Shown: positions 11,501 to 24,000 of the stretch, in pieces
Layout of the letters: each line of letters opens with the position of its first letter
Numbering within the stretch: position 1 is the first letter of the stretch
From: Misgurnus anguillicaudatus
Lineage: Eukaryota; Chordata; Actinopteri; Cypriniformes; Cobitidae
NCBI RefSeq assembly: GCF_027580225.2
Contig: NC_073355.2
Coordinates: 22,131,501-22,195,500 of the forward strand
Direction of reading: 5' to 3'
Length of the DNA stretch: 64,000 bases
Program-made: the position numbers and the translations under genes
Notes under the pieces: model-generated
Told to the model about the DNA's origin: nothing
The model's input: only the letters and a program-made list of their open reading frames with translations
Databases searched by the model: none

Positions 11501-14500
11501 GTGGGAATCCTGATCAGACAGGTTATATTAAAGTCACAACGAAATTTAAAATGACTTTTTTAAGACTATTGTGGTATTTTTTTTACAAACGACTTGTGAA
11601 ACTCATTTTTTTCATGTGCCCTCATAATCTTAAATCAAAAACGCGAATCTCCAATCCTCCACTTCTTGAAACAATCTTTCTATTAGAGGGTTTCATCGGT
11701 CGCACGTGCGGTGACGCGATTACTTTACTTCTGGTCTCTCTTTGTTTAATGGTCTGACTAGTTGAAAAACTGAAGTCTTGAACAAATACTTCATTGAAAA
11801 TAACAAATGTTTTGGTTTCCTAAAGACGAGGGGATAATGGCGATCATGGATTATTGCTATTTGATGGTAGGTTTTGCAGCCGATCTGTTGTTTAGATTGT
11901 ATACATTATATATTAAACATTTTACACAGTAATGTTAGCTCAGTGTAGTTTTATATGCTTTAGCTATGATATGAACTAAGATAATCTATGTGTTGTTATT
12001 TTGCTTGTTATCAGAAATAAACTGCTCTAGAAGGACTTTGTTGTTATTGATTCTTTGCAGAGTTTACCTCAAGTTACATTTGTTTATGTTGTTACTGCTG
12101 AAACAGTCTATACTTCCAGTAACAGGGTATGGCAGGTGGACGTGCCCGAAAAAATTGCAGTGATTAACAAATAGCAACATGACCCAACTTCAAACAATCC
12201 AATCAATTCTCTATGGTCGAAATTAATTCAAGCCCTACCTTTATGCTTATTTCAGAAGCCATTTCACTAAACTACTTCAGTTTAATTGTGACTTTTAACA
12301 TCTTCAAATTAGTCACTTTTTGCCTAGAATCTGCAAAATCATACTCGTAGCATTTTTTTTCAAGCAGATTTGAGCTCTTACTCTTTAATCTTATTGGCTG
12401 CTTTATCATTTTTTGGTCAATTCTTAAAAGAAATGTTTTCTTATGAAGTTAAAAGGATGGCTAATTTATTGTTTTTGTCTACAAAAGAAATTTTAAACAT
12501 TTGAACACATACCTTCAAATTAAACTATTTTAAGCTCATGAGAAATATTTCATTCTAGTGTTTCTAAACTTTTGAGCGGTACTGTGCTTAAAAATAAGTG
12601 GAAATTTTTCATGGCTGCTCTTCAATGCCTACTCAATGTTGCGACTCACCAGCACTGCCAAATCAGCCTGAGAAGCTCCGCCTATCATGTTGGGGACGAA
12701 GCTTTTGTGGCCTGGTGCATCTAGAATGGTAAAGTGCTTTTTCTCCGTCTCGAAGTATGCACGTCCAACCTCCACCGTCTTCCCTTTGTCTCTCTCCTCC
12801 TGATTTGTGTCCAGGGCCCAGGAGAGGTACCTGAAAGTCAATTTATTGTATTTTGATCTTACTGCCTATTTGCACAAAAGCAGTTACCAATTTCAGCTAA
12901 CTTTTAACAAAATCTGTGTACATGACTGCCGGGCGTTTTAGCTAACTCACTTATGAACTCTCAAATTAAATATTCAAAGTTTGAAACCAAATAATTACCA
13001 AGTTTCTCTGTTCTTCTCCTTGGCTTCTTTCTCATACTTCTCCAGGGTTCGTTTGTCCACCATCCCCGTTAAATACCTGTGGAGGAGCAGAAAATGGTGC
13101 GGATATTAGAATTGATAACTGGAGGAACTCAATATCTAGCGCAAACACATCATTAAAACAGCAACTCACATGATATGTCCTCAAATAGTTGACTTTCCAG
13201 CATCTGGCAGAACAGGAGATAAGAGACAGGGTGAGGCCAAGATAGATAAAAGTTTGTCAATTGACTGTTCTCTTAAAAGTGCTTTCCATGTGGCGTAACA
13301 GTAATGAAATTTTCAATTTCTTTAAAGGGACATATCACTTTTTTTGAAAATATTTTCATTTTCCAGCTCCCCTAGATTCTTACCGTTTTGGAATCCATTC
13401 AGCTGATCTCTGGGTCTGGCGTTAGCACTTTTAGCATAGCTTTAGACCATTAGCATCGCGCTAAAAAATAACCAAAGAGTTTCGATATTTTTCCTACTTA
13501 AATCTTGACTCTTCTGTAGTTACATCGTGTATTAAGACCGACAGAAAAGCAAAAGCTGCAACTCTCTAGGCAGATATGGCCAGGAACTATACTCTCAGTC
13601 TGGCGTAACAATCAAGGACCCCGCCGCTGCAACATGGCCGCAGCAGGTGCAATGATACCACGCACTATGCGAAAACAGTCCCCTGATATTGGGGACTATT
13701 TTCGGGCAGTGCGCAATATCACTACGCCTGCCGCAGCCATGCCACATCAGCGAAGTCACTGATTATTACGCCAGTTTTTATAGTCCTAGCCACATCAGCC
13801 TAGAAAATCGCAACTTTTAATTTTCTGTCAGTCTTAGTACACGATGTAAAGAGTCAAGATTTAAATAGAAAATATATCAAAACTCTTTGGTTACTTTTTA
13901 GCGCGATGCTAATGGTCTAATCAGATTCAATGGATTGTGCTAAGCTATGCTAAAAGTGCTAGTGCCAGACCCAGAGATCAGCTGAATGGATTCCAAAACG
14001 GTAAGAATCAAATGTTTAACTCTAGGGGAGCTTAAAAATCAGCATATTTTCAAAAATAGTGGAATGTCCCTTTAAGATAAAAAACATAACTTTTGTCAAT
14101 GCGTGACACTGTAAGCAGACATGCATAATGTGAAGACAACATACAAACACTAACCGACATGGCCAATAAAGACCACATTAACATGTTCCTTCTTGGGGGC
14201 ATTTGGCTGTATTGGGACTACTTTGGGTATTGGCACTACTTCTTCCTCCTCCATTTCTTCCTCTTGTGGCGAGTCTTCCTCAACCGGACCACCATCTCCT
14301 CCGGGGCTGCCTCCCGGCTCAGCTTCAGCCTCGCTGGGCTCACTCCCTTTTTGTTCCCATGTGTCATCAGCTGTCATTTCCGCATCACCGTTTTCCATTG
14401 GTGGAGCTGATGGCAAAACCAACATTATAACATAACTCCACAGGATATACAAAGAACTTGCAAAGGTGTTTATCTCAAGTCAATAAGAAAAGCTTTGATC

Positions 14501-16248
14501 TTTTTCAGCGTTATCATTTGACTAACACAGCTGCTTTTGGTGTCAACACAATTGTTGCGTCTACACACTGAACCACAACACGGGGATTGTACGTTACTAA
14601 CTCAAGCCTGACTATCAGCACCTTACTGCCAACTTGTACGTTTTACTGTTGTTGGGACGTGAAGCAAAATGTGGTTGCGTCTCAGCATTTACTTACATTC
14701 ATTCTCTGACACTTTCACATTGGCATCTGTATTGGGTCCTGCAAAAAGAAACAAGGTTGACTTTTAAAGTTGTAATTACACAATACGGCCTAGTTACAAA
14801 GAACGATAATCTTAAAAGCGCAAAACGTGACCGTGTTCCAATTTAGGCATGTGCCGACAACAAACTGCCATATGTAATAACAGTTTGCGAACAGCACATC
14901 CTAGTTTCTTTGTGGTAAAACAGGCCATAGCATGAGGGACAAAAGTAAATGAAAGGAGTCTTATCCCACAACAAACACCCACGTTGTTTTTAAAAGGTAT
15001 TATTTCGTGACAAGACATCATTTGGCTAAGAGGCAGGTTCTCCACCTGAAATAAATCTCTATTTAGACACCCAAATGAATAGAATGAAGTATGCACTGTG
15101 CATTTGAATATCCACACTACTTTGTTTCTTAGTTGACCTACACCCACTGATTGTTACTTTATAGTTTCAAATGCATTGATGTATGTTTATGCAAATTTTA
15201 ACTGGGGAAGAAAAACTGATAAGATCTTACCATAAAACTGTGTGCATGCTACAGTGAACTTTCTACGAAACCTGCAATGTGTACCTTATAAACACACTAA
15301 AGTCTTCAAGTAAAACAACTTTGACAAAGACTGCAAGTAGAAGTTAAGACACTTGCTGTAGTACACATTTATATTATAGTGTGATATAGAAGTTTTATAA
15401 AATAACTGATGTCAATGTCACACCAAAAACAACAGAGCTCGTGGGGGTACATTATGTTTGCAGTAAACAACAGAGATGGGGGCGAATCACCCCTTTACAT
15501 TTAAATAAAACAATATAAACGAGGTATTACCCAACAAAGAAAATTACTTATACGTGCTTATTCACCTGTAATATTACTAATGACTTAGTTTCGACAGCAA
15601 CCTTGGGCGCCTTTTGTGCGAGCATTGATAAAAATGCAGTCACATGACTTAGTTTAACCAACTTATCCTGCTAACCACCTAAAACGATTTAAACTCCAGA
15701 GAGACGTGGGTTATTAAAATGGCTTAACTTAGCCTTCCAGCACTTTCATACTCAAGCGTCCACCCAACTGATTCACTCGCCTTTCTTTCTACTAAAATAT
15801 GTATTACGGTCTCGTTAACGTGTTATTTAATTAGTCAACAACTTATATAATCCGAATTCTTAACTTTTATACTATGGCACGTGAAATGCGAACACGCTGG
15901 CCTCGTTTCCGCTTCAAGTCGCCGATCGTAACTGTAATGTAGCATCGATGCTAACCAGCTGCGGCGAGCTCATGCGAACAAGCGTGTGCGCGGCTAACAG
16001 CTAGCGCGCCGACACCACGTTAAATAACCGGCGAACTTAACCGGGAACTCACCCACTGACTCCTCCGTTTCCGCCGAGTCCTTCTGCAGGAAGGATGGAA
16101 TGAATTCTGCGGCGTGTACGTTGGGGACAAACGGCTTGGCGTCCACGTTTAGGTGGGCACTAAACGCGTTGGAAAGTTGCACGTCGACCTGGGCCTCGCC
16201 ATCGTCCTCCTGATCCCAGGAATCAGGGGCAGTGTCTCTCGCGTCCAT
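8537..16248 (-). CDS. gspt1: gspt1 (eRF3a), translation termination GTPase; open frame disrupted
   Basis: eRF3 is the GTPase partner of eRF1 in stop-codon recognition and also binds poly(A)-binding protein and UPF1. Fourteen coding exons on the minus strand: 16053-16248, 14697-14738, 14155-14406, 13170-13203, 12999-13076, 12650-12830, 10504-10658, 10381-10241, 10057-10150, 9866-9946, 9603-9776, 9424-9513, 8718-8886, 8537-8589; total 1740 nt, about 579 codons if uninterrupted. Visible: the PAM2 motif [17 protein letters not shown] in exon 1, an acidic linker in exon 3, G1 GHVDAGKST across exons 3-4, G3 DAPGHK in exon 6, G4 NKMD in exon 7, and the C-terminal eRF1-binding domain. Human GSPT1 is 637 residues. 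Two lesions: TGA replaces a glycine codon right after the P-loop (codon 171, 13181-13183), and the exon 13 donor reads G|GGAAGC rather than G|GT. The conserved SNER segment here reads SLER. ATG 16246-16248 is chosen because the frame matches eRF3 from there; an upstream in-frame ATG at 16275 is less likely. Confidence 0.9.
8712..8719 (-). other. gspt1: gspt1 exon 13 donor with GG instead of GT
   Basis: Exon 13 must end after GAT GAG G (8718) to join in phase with exon 14 (GG AAA ACC ATT, acceptor TTTCAG). The intron then starts GGAAGC, one substitution from a good GTAAGC donor. If unspliced, the frame runs on through the intron and replaces the conserved C-terminal 17 codons. Confidence 0.75.
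8935..9321. repeat. Foldback element with GGTGCATTCACACCAG ends, in gspt1 intron 12
   Basis: The ends are GGTGCATTCACACCAGCC and ATCTGGTGTGAACCCTGC, with an inner inverted pair ATAGAGGCGGCAA / TTGCCGCCTCTA. The interior is rich in CGCG and GCGC, unlike the AT-rich flanks. No protein is encoded. It resembles the short nonautonomous DNA elements common in cyprinids. Confidence 0.6.
10815..11512 (-). repeat. Composite repeat: GGGTTCCCA-ended element carrying a GTTACGTATGTAAC-type element
   Basis: In gspt1 intron 6. The outer ends are CAGGGTTCCCACACC and GGGAATCCTG. Inside, about 10960-11225, is a second unit ending GGGAACAACAGTTACATACGTAACC. The same two-part arrangement recurs in the opposite orientation at about 47190-47885. 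The small open frames inside are repeat-derived. Confidence 0.7.
13181..13183 (-). other. gspt1: In-frame TGA within gspt1 P-loop exon
   Basis: Exon 4 (13170-13203) reads AT GCT GGA AAG TCA ACT ATT TGA GGA CAT ATC AT, giving D-A-G-K-S-T-I-stop-G-H-I-M. Vertebrate eRF3 has GGQIM after AGKSTI, so GGA became TGA and the next Gln is His. Both flanking splice sites (TGCCAG acceptor, GTGAGT donor) are intact. Confidence 0.85.
13321..14074. repeat. 750 bp TTAA-flanked foldback element (family C, copy 1)
   Basis: In gspt1 intron 3. The ends are TTTAAAGGGACATATCACTT and AGTGGAATGTCCCTTTAA. Arms of roughly 250-300 bases are inverted copies; for example TGGAATCCATTCAGCTGATC on the left pairs with GATCAGCTGAATGGATTCCA on the right. 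A second copy is at about 43014-43657. Confidence 0.75.
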
Positions 16249-16600
16249 CGCCACACAGCTGTTACTCAGACACACTTTAAAGCCACAAACGCGATCGCTT
16301 TCGTGTCTGGCCTTAACCGTCGTTAAGGTCGCCCCTCACGTCGTCCAAACTTTCTGTTCGTGGCGCGTGGCCTTCTCCCAGTTTTGTTAAAATCAAACAG
16401 CCGGTGTCTCTCAGCAAGGGGCGAGAGAAAGGGAGGTTTGACTAAGCACTCGGAATGAGTCCTCGTGTGCGCTGACGACAGCCCTGACCTCGTGGAGCAA
16501 TACCGTGTGGACTTCTGGGAAATGTAGTTCGTTTGGTTCAGGAAGACCGTAGCGAGTATCTGAGCGAGTTCGATCATAAAACTACATTTCCATTATACAG
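16249..16600 (-). promoter_or_regulatory. gspt1: gspt1 5' UTR and promoter region, CpG-enriched
   Basis: The 350 bases upstream of the gspt1 ATG are much richer in CG dinucleotides than the surrounding AT-rich DNA, as is exon 1. That is typical of a broadly expressed gene. No TATA box was recognised. Confidence 0.4.
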
Positions 16601-16893
16601 ATACATCGATCGTTTTGGTGACCTCTTTTTAAAACTACAAAATAACAAATTTTCGCCCAAAGACGCAGAAAATATATAAAAATGTAAATACATTTAAATT
16701 AGGATTTAAAGATAAAGTTATTAAAATTACATTTGCTTTCAATAATGTGACAAAGCAGCAGTTTATCAGGATATCTAAAAACTTTTAAAAAGTAACTCGG
16801 ACCTCTTATTTGTTTGCTTTAGTAGTATTTTCTTTATTGTCATTTACACAGTAACTCGTTGTAAAATAAAATTATTGTAATTATAAAAGCCAC

Positions 16894-16899
16894 TTTATT
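16894..16899 (-). terminator. pdxdc1: Candidate pdxdc1 polyadenylation signal
   Basis: The plus-strand TTTATT is AATAAA on the minus strand, 1.1 kb past the pdxdc1 stop and about 300 bases before the gspt1 promoter region. The interval 16900-18027 has no coding signal and is best read as 3' UTR. Confidence 0.35.
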
Positions 16900-18027
16900 C
16901 TTGCTTTTGACACATGATTTTCAAGTCAGTACTCCTCTCCCCAAAGATATCCCAAATATTTATTGCACAATTTAAAACAAAATCATTTTAAAGAAAACAG
17001 ATGAGCAGATCTACAATTATATTATTAAGTAAGGAAGCACAGTTACAAAAAGAGCACTTGATGCCCCCAATCCCCCCTCCAAAAAATAAAAAATAAACGG
17101 ATGGATGTAATCTAACAGTAGTGATTAAATAATTTTATGGATGGAGTATTCACACAATGTTCCTATGCTGATTATTAATTTTGTGTGCTAAAACATTCAA
17201 CGTTTTTGAACAACATATAAGAATCTTCATTTCGGTACATAACATTGATTTAACCTTCATAAGCATCCAAAAATGTAACAATTACTCAAAGAAACATCTC
17301 TGAAACATTCTTCACAGTGAGAGCAGTATAATAATCATTTCAAAGCCAAAAGTGGTGGATGGAAATCTGTGGAATTACAATGGAATTACAGCAAGTTTAA
17401 ACATAGCAAATGTTACACGTGTAACCTAATGTCCTCCAAGGAATTGTTTAAAGAATAAATAAATATTCAGTTGTTCTGATTAAAGTGTGACATTATGTAC
17501 ATAAAAGTGCAATAAGGCTGTCATTTCATTAGAAACAGCTGCATGAGCCTTTAAACATCACAACTTTAAAGCAACTTTTTGCAAACATGACATTTTGTCA
17601 ACCGTTTCCGAACAGTAATCATGATGGCAAGGTGAAAACACCCCATTCGATGTGTAAATAAAGTGTGCAGAATACCAGAAAACTATAGATGGAATAAGGG
17701 AAAGCATCCTAAACCAAAATCTGAAGTAAACTGAAGTCACCCATAAAGCAAGGATATGGTGGCAGTGCGCATTAAGAATTTTGGGGAGACCCCTTGAAAT
17801 TAACCAAAATATAAAAATCTGCAATTGCTTATTTAATCAGTAAAGTAGTTAATGTTAGATTTGGAAATATATTTAAACCATACTGTGAGGAAATTCCAGT
17901 GTTTTTGCATTTAAAGCTGCTTCATTCCTTAATTTTAGAGGTGGCTTGCTCAAGGCATCAAGGTCACAGATGCACATTCCTCTGTAATACAGCGCTCAAC
18001 TGCACTGACATCCACCTAAGAATGGTC

Positions 18028-21000
18028 TTATCTAAGTGTATCAACACTCTCTGTGTTTTGACCCTCGGGTACACGCTGATCTGACGATGCAGTTTCCTCT
18101 TCTGTGTGTGAAGGATGCTCCTGAGGGACCTCTGCCACATCCTCATCAGCAGCCTGGATGGGTGCCGTCTCCCTGAACGATTCCTCTAGCTGGCCAACAG
18201 AGCTGGTATCACTGATAGAATCCGATCCTGCCCCGTGACGGCGGAAAAGTTTTTGGCCTGTGAATCACATGGCATGATAAACATGGTTAAACATCTATGC
18301 GTGTTCCCCATCACATTATATTTTACCACATGATTGTAACAAGATGTACCTGGTAACCGTTTGATAGTGGACCTTGATGGGGATTCAGGGGAAGACTCTT
18401 TATTCATCTGGGCTTTAACCGAGTACACGGGCTCAGTGCTGTCCAGTGAACCTGTGGAGGAAATACAGGTTACATTGTAGAAACTAAAACTAGTACAATT
18501 AGACTGAAGTTACCTTAACAGTTTAACTAGAATCCAATCTTATTAATCTATACCTTCAGCCAGGTTGAAAGTCCTTCCTTTTACAGAAGCCTGCACCGGA
18601 GAGAACCAGTTGAGCACAGAGCTCACCACAGGGATCTGTCGAAGTACACCCTGCCAAATAAATAGAATAAAAAAATCACATGACTATCATTAATCATTTC
18701 AGACTTAAAAAACGTATATTATTTAATATTTAAAAAAGGAAATGTTTTCTATCCAAAACATATACAGTTGTATTCAAAAGCCTTGGATCACTAGTGACAA
18801 TTAATTCATCCAAAAATGAAATTCTGTCATCATTTACTCACCCTGTATGATGTCTTATAGGACAAGTACGGTATTTTACACTTAAAGCCCTGTTTTCAGA
18901 TTGTTTATGATGAAATAGAACGGTTTTGACTGAAATTTGGACATATGATGCTGGCCCGAGAATTTTCGGGTGTTTATTGTATCACCTCCCACCTCTACAA
19001 TGGGTGTATAGGTGCACTAAAACAATCCTTTCTAAAATGCATTAAACTTTCGTTTACAAAGACATGAAACTCACCGAGTGGTCAGGGGTGTTCACTGATA
19101 TGCTCACACAAAAATTGCTGCAAAAGATTCTTTCCAACAGCTGTTTTAGCATTCGTTGTAAACTTGTGGACCTATTTTTCCAAACGCCTCACACCTGTAT
19201 ATACTTCCGCTGAGAGCTTGAATAAAAGACACTCCAGCCCAGTTGGTGGCGATAATCCGCCTTTGCCAATTGCAAGAATACAAACAAAGTTCCTGGAGCG
19301 GAGTAAAAGTCAATGGAGTTGGACAAAAACTACGATAAAACAGCTGTTGGAAAGCATCTTTTGCAGCGATTTTTGTTTGAGCATATCAGTGAACACCCCT
19401 GACCACTCGGTGAGTTTCACGTCTTTGTAAACAAAAGTTTAATGCATTTTAGAAAGGATTGTTCCAGTGCACCTATACGCACATTGTAGAGGTGGGAGGT
19501 GATAGAACAAACACCCAAAAATTCTCGGGACATCATCATATGTCCAAATTTCAGTCAAAACGGCTCTACTCCATCACAAACAATCCGAAAACAAGGCTCC
19601 AAGTGCAAAACACCGAACCTGTCCTCCAAAGTTTGTTTAGTTAAATTTTTTCTACTTATCTCCTGATTTTCTCTGTGTTTTAGATGCTATAAATGTAGAC
19701 ACACACAAACTCACCTCCTCCATAAGCTTCTCTTCATTGGCTTTCTGAAGCTGCAGCTCAGCCTCCTGAATGCCTTTTCTTACTACTTCTGTCATGTTCT
19801 CGAATAACTAGTAACAAACATAATTATTACTAATTTATTGGGTTCTCGCTACAGTTATAAGAAATTGCTTAGTGAAAATCAGTGCATAACTTTCCACTTT
19901 CCTCTATGTCTCTGCCAAGACATACAATAGTTTCCACCAACTCTGCCACATCCAGGTCTTCTGTTGCCATTTCAATGAATATGCAATTTTTCTCCTCACA
20001 AAACTCTGGGCCTGCACACAAGACAAGAGTTCACAAATGATACGAACTGCGGCGGTGGTATAACCACAGCATCATCAGTCACATACCAGTAGAGAAGTTC
20101 AAGTCTGTATCCAGCTCCTTCAGCTTCTTAAGCAAGTCACTGTTGACTCTCTCCACCCTCTTTTGTCTCTTGTCTTCATCAAGGTCTGTGTTTCTGGGCT
20201 CATACCTGATAAAAGAAAAAGAAATTATTTTTCTTCACTGAGACTAATAATAAAGTCTAACAATAAAGTCACTGTATCCTTTTTGCTGTGGCTCAACTGG
20301 TACAATGTCAAGGTTATGGGTTTAAATCATAGGGAACATACATATTGATCAAATGTTTATCTTGAATGAACAGTAAGTAGTGGGTTCGAACCCCTTTAGA
20401 TAAATGCACTTTGGATAAATGCATTAATTCGTTTTGACCTCAGAACTGACTCATACCTCACACCTCCTAACCCGGGCCAGCTCAGGTCTTCAATGTAGGA
20501 AAGTGAAGCTTGTTGCAACACCTCATCTTTGAAATCCTGTCTGAATCGCATGGTATAACTCATCACGGGAATCATCTGCGCCAGCTTCTCCACCAGTGCA
20601 GCCACATCATTCTCCTGAGTGCCAAGCACTACACACACATAACACAGTGTGAACAAATCAATGAATAAGGGTCTTATAAGAAATATATCTATCATTAATA
20701 CATGTGTCACTTTATGGCAACTGGTAAAGTATTGCATTAGCAGCATAAACGTCATAATAAGTTTGATTCCCAAGGAAAATATAAACTACAAAATGGGTAG
20801 CTTGAATGCACATTAAGTTGCCTCGGATAAAAGGCATCTGCCAAATGCAAATTCAATTAAACTGTGATTGTAGCACAAACGACAAGTAAACCCCCCTTGG
20901 AAAAAACATCAAGACTATAAAGCATCATATAGAGCATCAATAAAGCATCAATAGTGCTTACACTGCAAAAAAATACTTTCTTGCTTAGCATTTTTGTCTT

Positions 21001-24000
21001 GTTTTCAGTAGAAATATCAAAAATTCTTCAATGAAGATGTAGAATTTAAGTGAATTTGTGCTTAAAGGTGCAGTGTGTAATTTTTAGAAGGAGTTTTTGA
21101 CAGAAATGCAAAATAATATACAAAAATATATTATCAGGGGTGTATAAAGACCTTTCATAATGAACCATTATGTGTTTGTTATCTTAGAATGAGACGTTTT
21201 TATCTACATACACGGAGGGTCCCCTTACATGGAAGTCGCCATTTTGGGCCGCCATGTTTCTACAGAAGCCCTTAACAGACAAACTTTTTTTACTAATTTG
21301 TCTCCGACGATGACATGTTTGTCCGGTGGTGGCTACAGTAGCTTCTCTATGTGTTTCAAAAGCAAGGAGTGAGCAGTGGACTGAGCCATTGGTTGCAATT
21401 CACCACCTCACCACTAGATGCCGCTAAAATTTACACACTGCACCTTTAAAACAAGCAAAAAATATCTGCCAATAGGGTGAGAAAAATATTCAAAAATATA
21501 TATTTTTGTCTAAAACTTGACTTATTTTCTTAGGTCATTTTGCATCAAGAAAATACATATTGATTTAAGAATTTTTAGATATTTCTACTGAAAACAAGAC
21601 AAAAATACTAAGTAAGAAAGTCATTTTTTGCAGTGTAATTACTGTGCCTCCCAAAAGTCATACCTGCAGCGGTCATGAGGGGGTTAAAACGAACACATGT
21701 GCCTTCATCTTCCAGTTCCACCACATCCACACCACAGATAGGCACCTGCTGTGCCAACTGCTCACCCAACTGATAAATCAGATCAAAAGCAGTCGTGTCA
21801 TTCTTTGGTAGGGAAAGACTCTACTAACCACAGCATTTCATAGAGGAAATACCAGATCGTGCATGGCAACAATTCAAAAGTTTTTTTTTAATCTGTAATC
21901 CCTTAAAAAGATAAAATTGTGAAAAATACTGTGATAATAATTTGCAATACAGACAACTACATAAATGGAAAAAGACCACACACACTTCAGTATGCAAAAA
22001 TCACAATATGATATGACATTATGATAAAAATTATAGCCTTGCAACTTGTTTTTATGTTTATAAAGACCAAATCCAGCAAATCTAAAGCTAAAATGATATA
22101 TAATATACTTTAATTATACACTGAACATTGCAAAGATTACCAATTCATTCGCCATAAAATTATAAACAGTTAAACCTATTTTTTATTTTAAGGGCATGAT
22201 ATAGTGTTTGTTGGTGAGAGAAGCATTTACCCATCTGTTAAGAGCATCAAGAATTTCTTTCTCCTGCGAAAAATATTCGTCTATTGAGCCGCCACTTGAT
22301 GCTGAAAAAGAAAACATTTTGCCACTCATCAAATCCTACCTGCAATCTATATTTTATTTTATTATATACCACTTTTCAATTGTTCATTGTTTCAAATCAA
22401 CTTTATATGAATATAATATATAATATTTATTTATTTATTTTATACAAACTATAAGTAACAACAGTCTTAATTTAAATGAAAAACTCACGTGTACGGTTTT
22501 CCTGTGAAAATCTGAACACCACCACGGGTGAATTCAGTTCATCCTCCACCTACAAGCATCACAGACACAGAGGGTGGAGACAGAGTCTAATAAAACTGTG
22601 ACACATTCAAAAAACAGCACAGAAGATTTTTATGTCATGCTGTGAGAACTAACATGTTATTGTGACATTGGTTAAGTATTAAATGTTTTGATGCAATGTC
22701 ATGGAGAGGCTTTTTGTTTGCTAGCTACTGGTTCGACAGGTCAGTCTGAACAATGTAGCACATGACCTAAAGTCATGCATTACTGCTGAAATGTGATGCT
22801 GGAACCTTTGTTATAATTAAGGCTAGCTTGTGAACATAAAACTCAGTTACTGCAGAAATGTCCACTATTAAAAATTAAATTAGATTATTAAACATTTAGA
22901 TTACCTTCGTAAATAATGCCATTACTATTACTTAAGACTATGAATAAAGGTTTAGCCACCACGGATTAAAAATTTAGTAGGTAAAACCTTAAAAAAATCA
23001 AGCGATCGATTTCAATAAAAATAGTTTTCTGCCTTAAAGGTGTACTCAGCAATTTGGTGTTTGTGTTGCTCTGGCTGATATATTAAACCACCTATGTAAA
23101 AGCTTTAGTTTCAGTATCTAATGCCATTATACAAATGCCTGTTTATAGTTAGCCATGATTAATTGAATCTTAAGTCCAATAAAATGGTTACAGAAATAAA
23201 ATAATATTGGTAATATCGAGTAATATCTGGCTGTGATCTCAAGATATCGACCGCTGTAAGGATCCATGTAAAATGAAACATAATTCGATTTGTCACCTAA
23301 TGTGAATTTATTTTTTACATTTTTTATTTAACTTTCTGTACATTTCTGCATTTACTAGACAGGACAGTAGGAGTTCAAACAGGACATTACACACTAGTCC
23401 CTTTCACACATACACTCTTTACTGGTAATTTACTGGTAAATTGCAGTTAACAGATCATGTGTGAACAGAACCTTTCCGGTAAATCAGTGCTCCCAATTTA
23501 CCAGTAAGACAGGTTGTAAGATTACCAGTAATTTACCGGTAAACGCTGTGTGTGAACGAAAATTATAGGATTACCGGCATTTAGAACGGACGACGTCAGA
23601 CCGTGCTGACAGCTTCGGGCCAATCATAGCGTTTTAATACAGATGACGCGTTTACCCCCGCACTGTTTACTGACGTTTCCACACACATGCTGCTTGAAAG
23701 TTGAGCACACCTGCAGTTTACGTCCACATTTCTTACCAAAGTTGTTAAAAACCTCTCTGTGAAGCCTAAAGTGCAAACAGTACTGATGTTAAAAACGCAT
23801 TTTCGGTTTGACGTCGTCTCATTCAATGTTGTTTGGTCATGAGCAACTTCGCGACTGTTTACCACAGACGTGAAAACAACAAAATACGGACCGTGGATAT
23901 GAACGACGTGGATTGTTTACAAATAAAACACTGAGCTCGCCGCGTGCTACAGGTACTTCCGCTTTCTCAACGAATTTACCGGTATTTTGATACTGATGTG

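Noticed and set aside
13181..13183. Selenocysteine insertion at the gspt1 TGA
   Set aside because: eRF3 is not a selenoprotein, the position is a conserved glycine, and no selenocysteine element was recognised in the 3' region.
19164..19644. Two plus-strand open frames in pdxdc1 intron 19
   Set aside because: They fall within a foldback repeat and resemble no known protein.
20285..20415. tRNA gene suggested by GGGTTCGAACCCC
   Set aside because: No complete cloverleaf could be drawn; the surrounding sequence fits a degraded tRNA-derived SINE.
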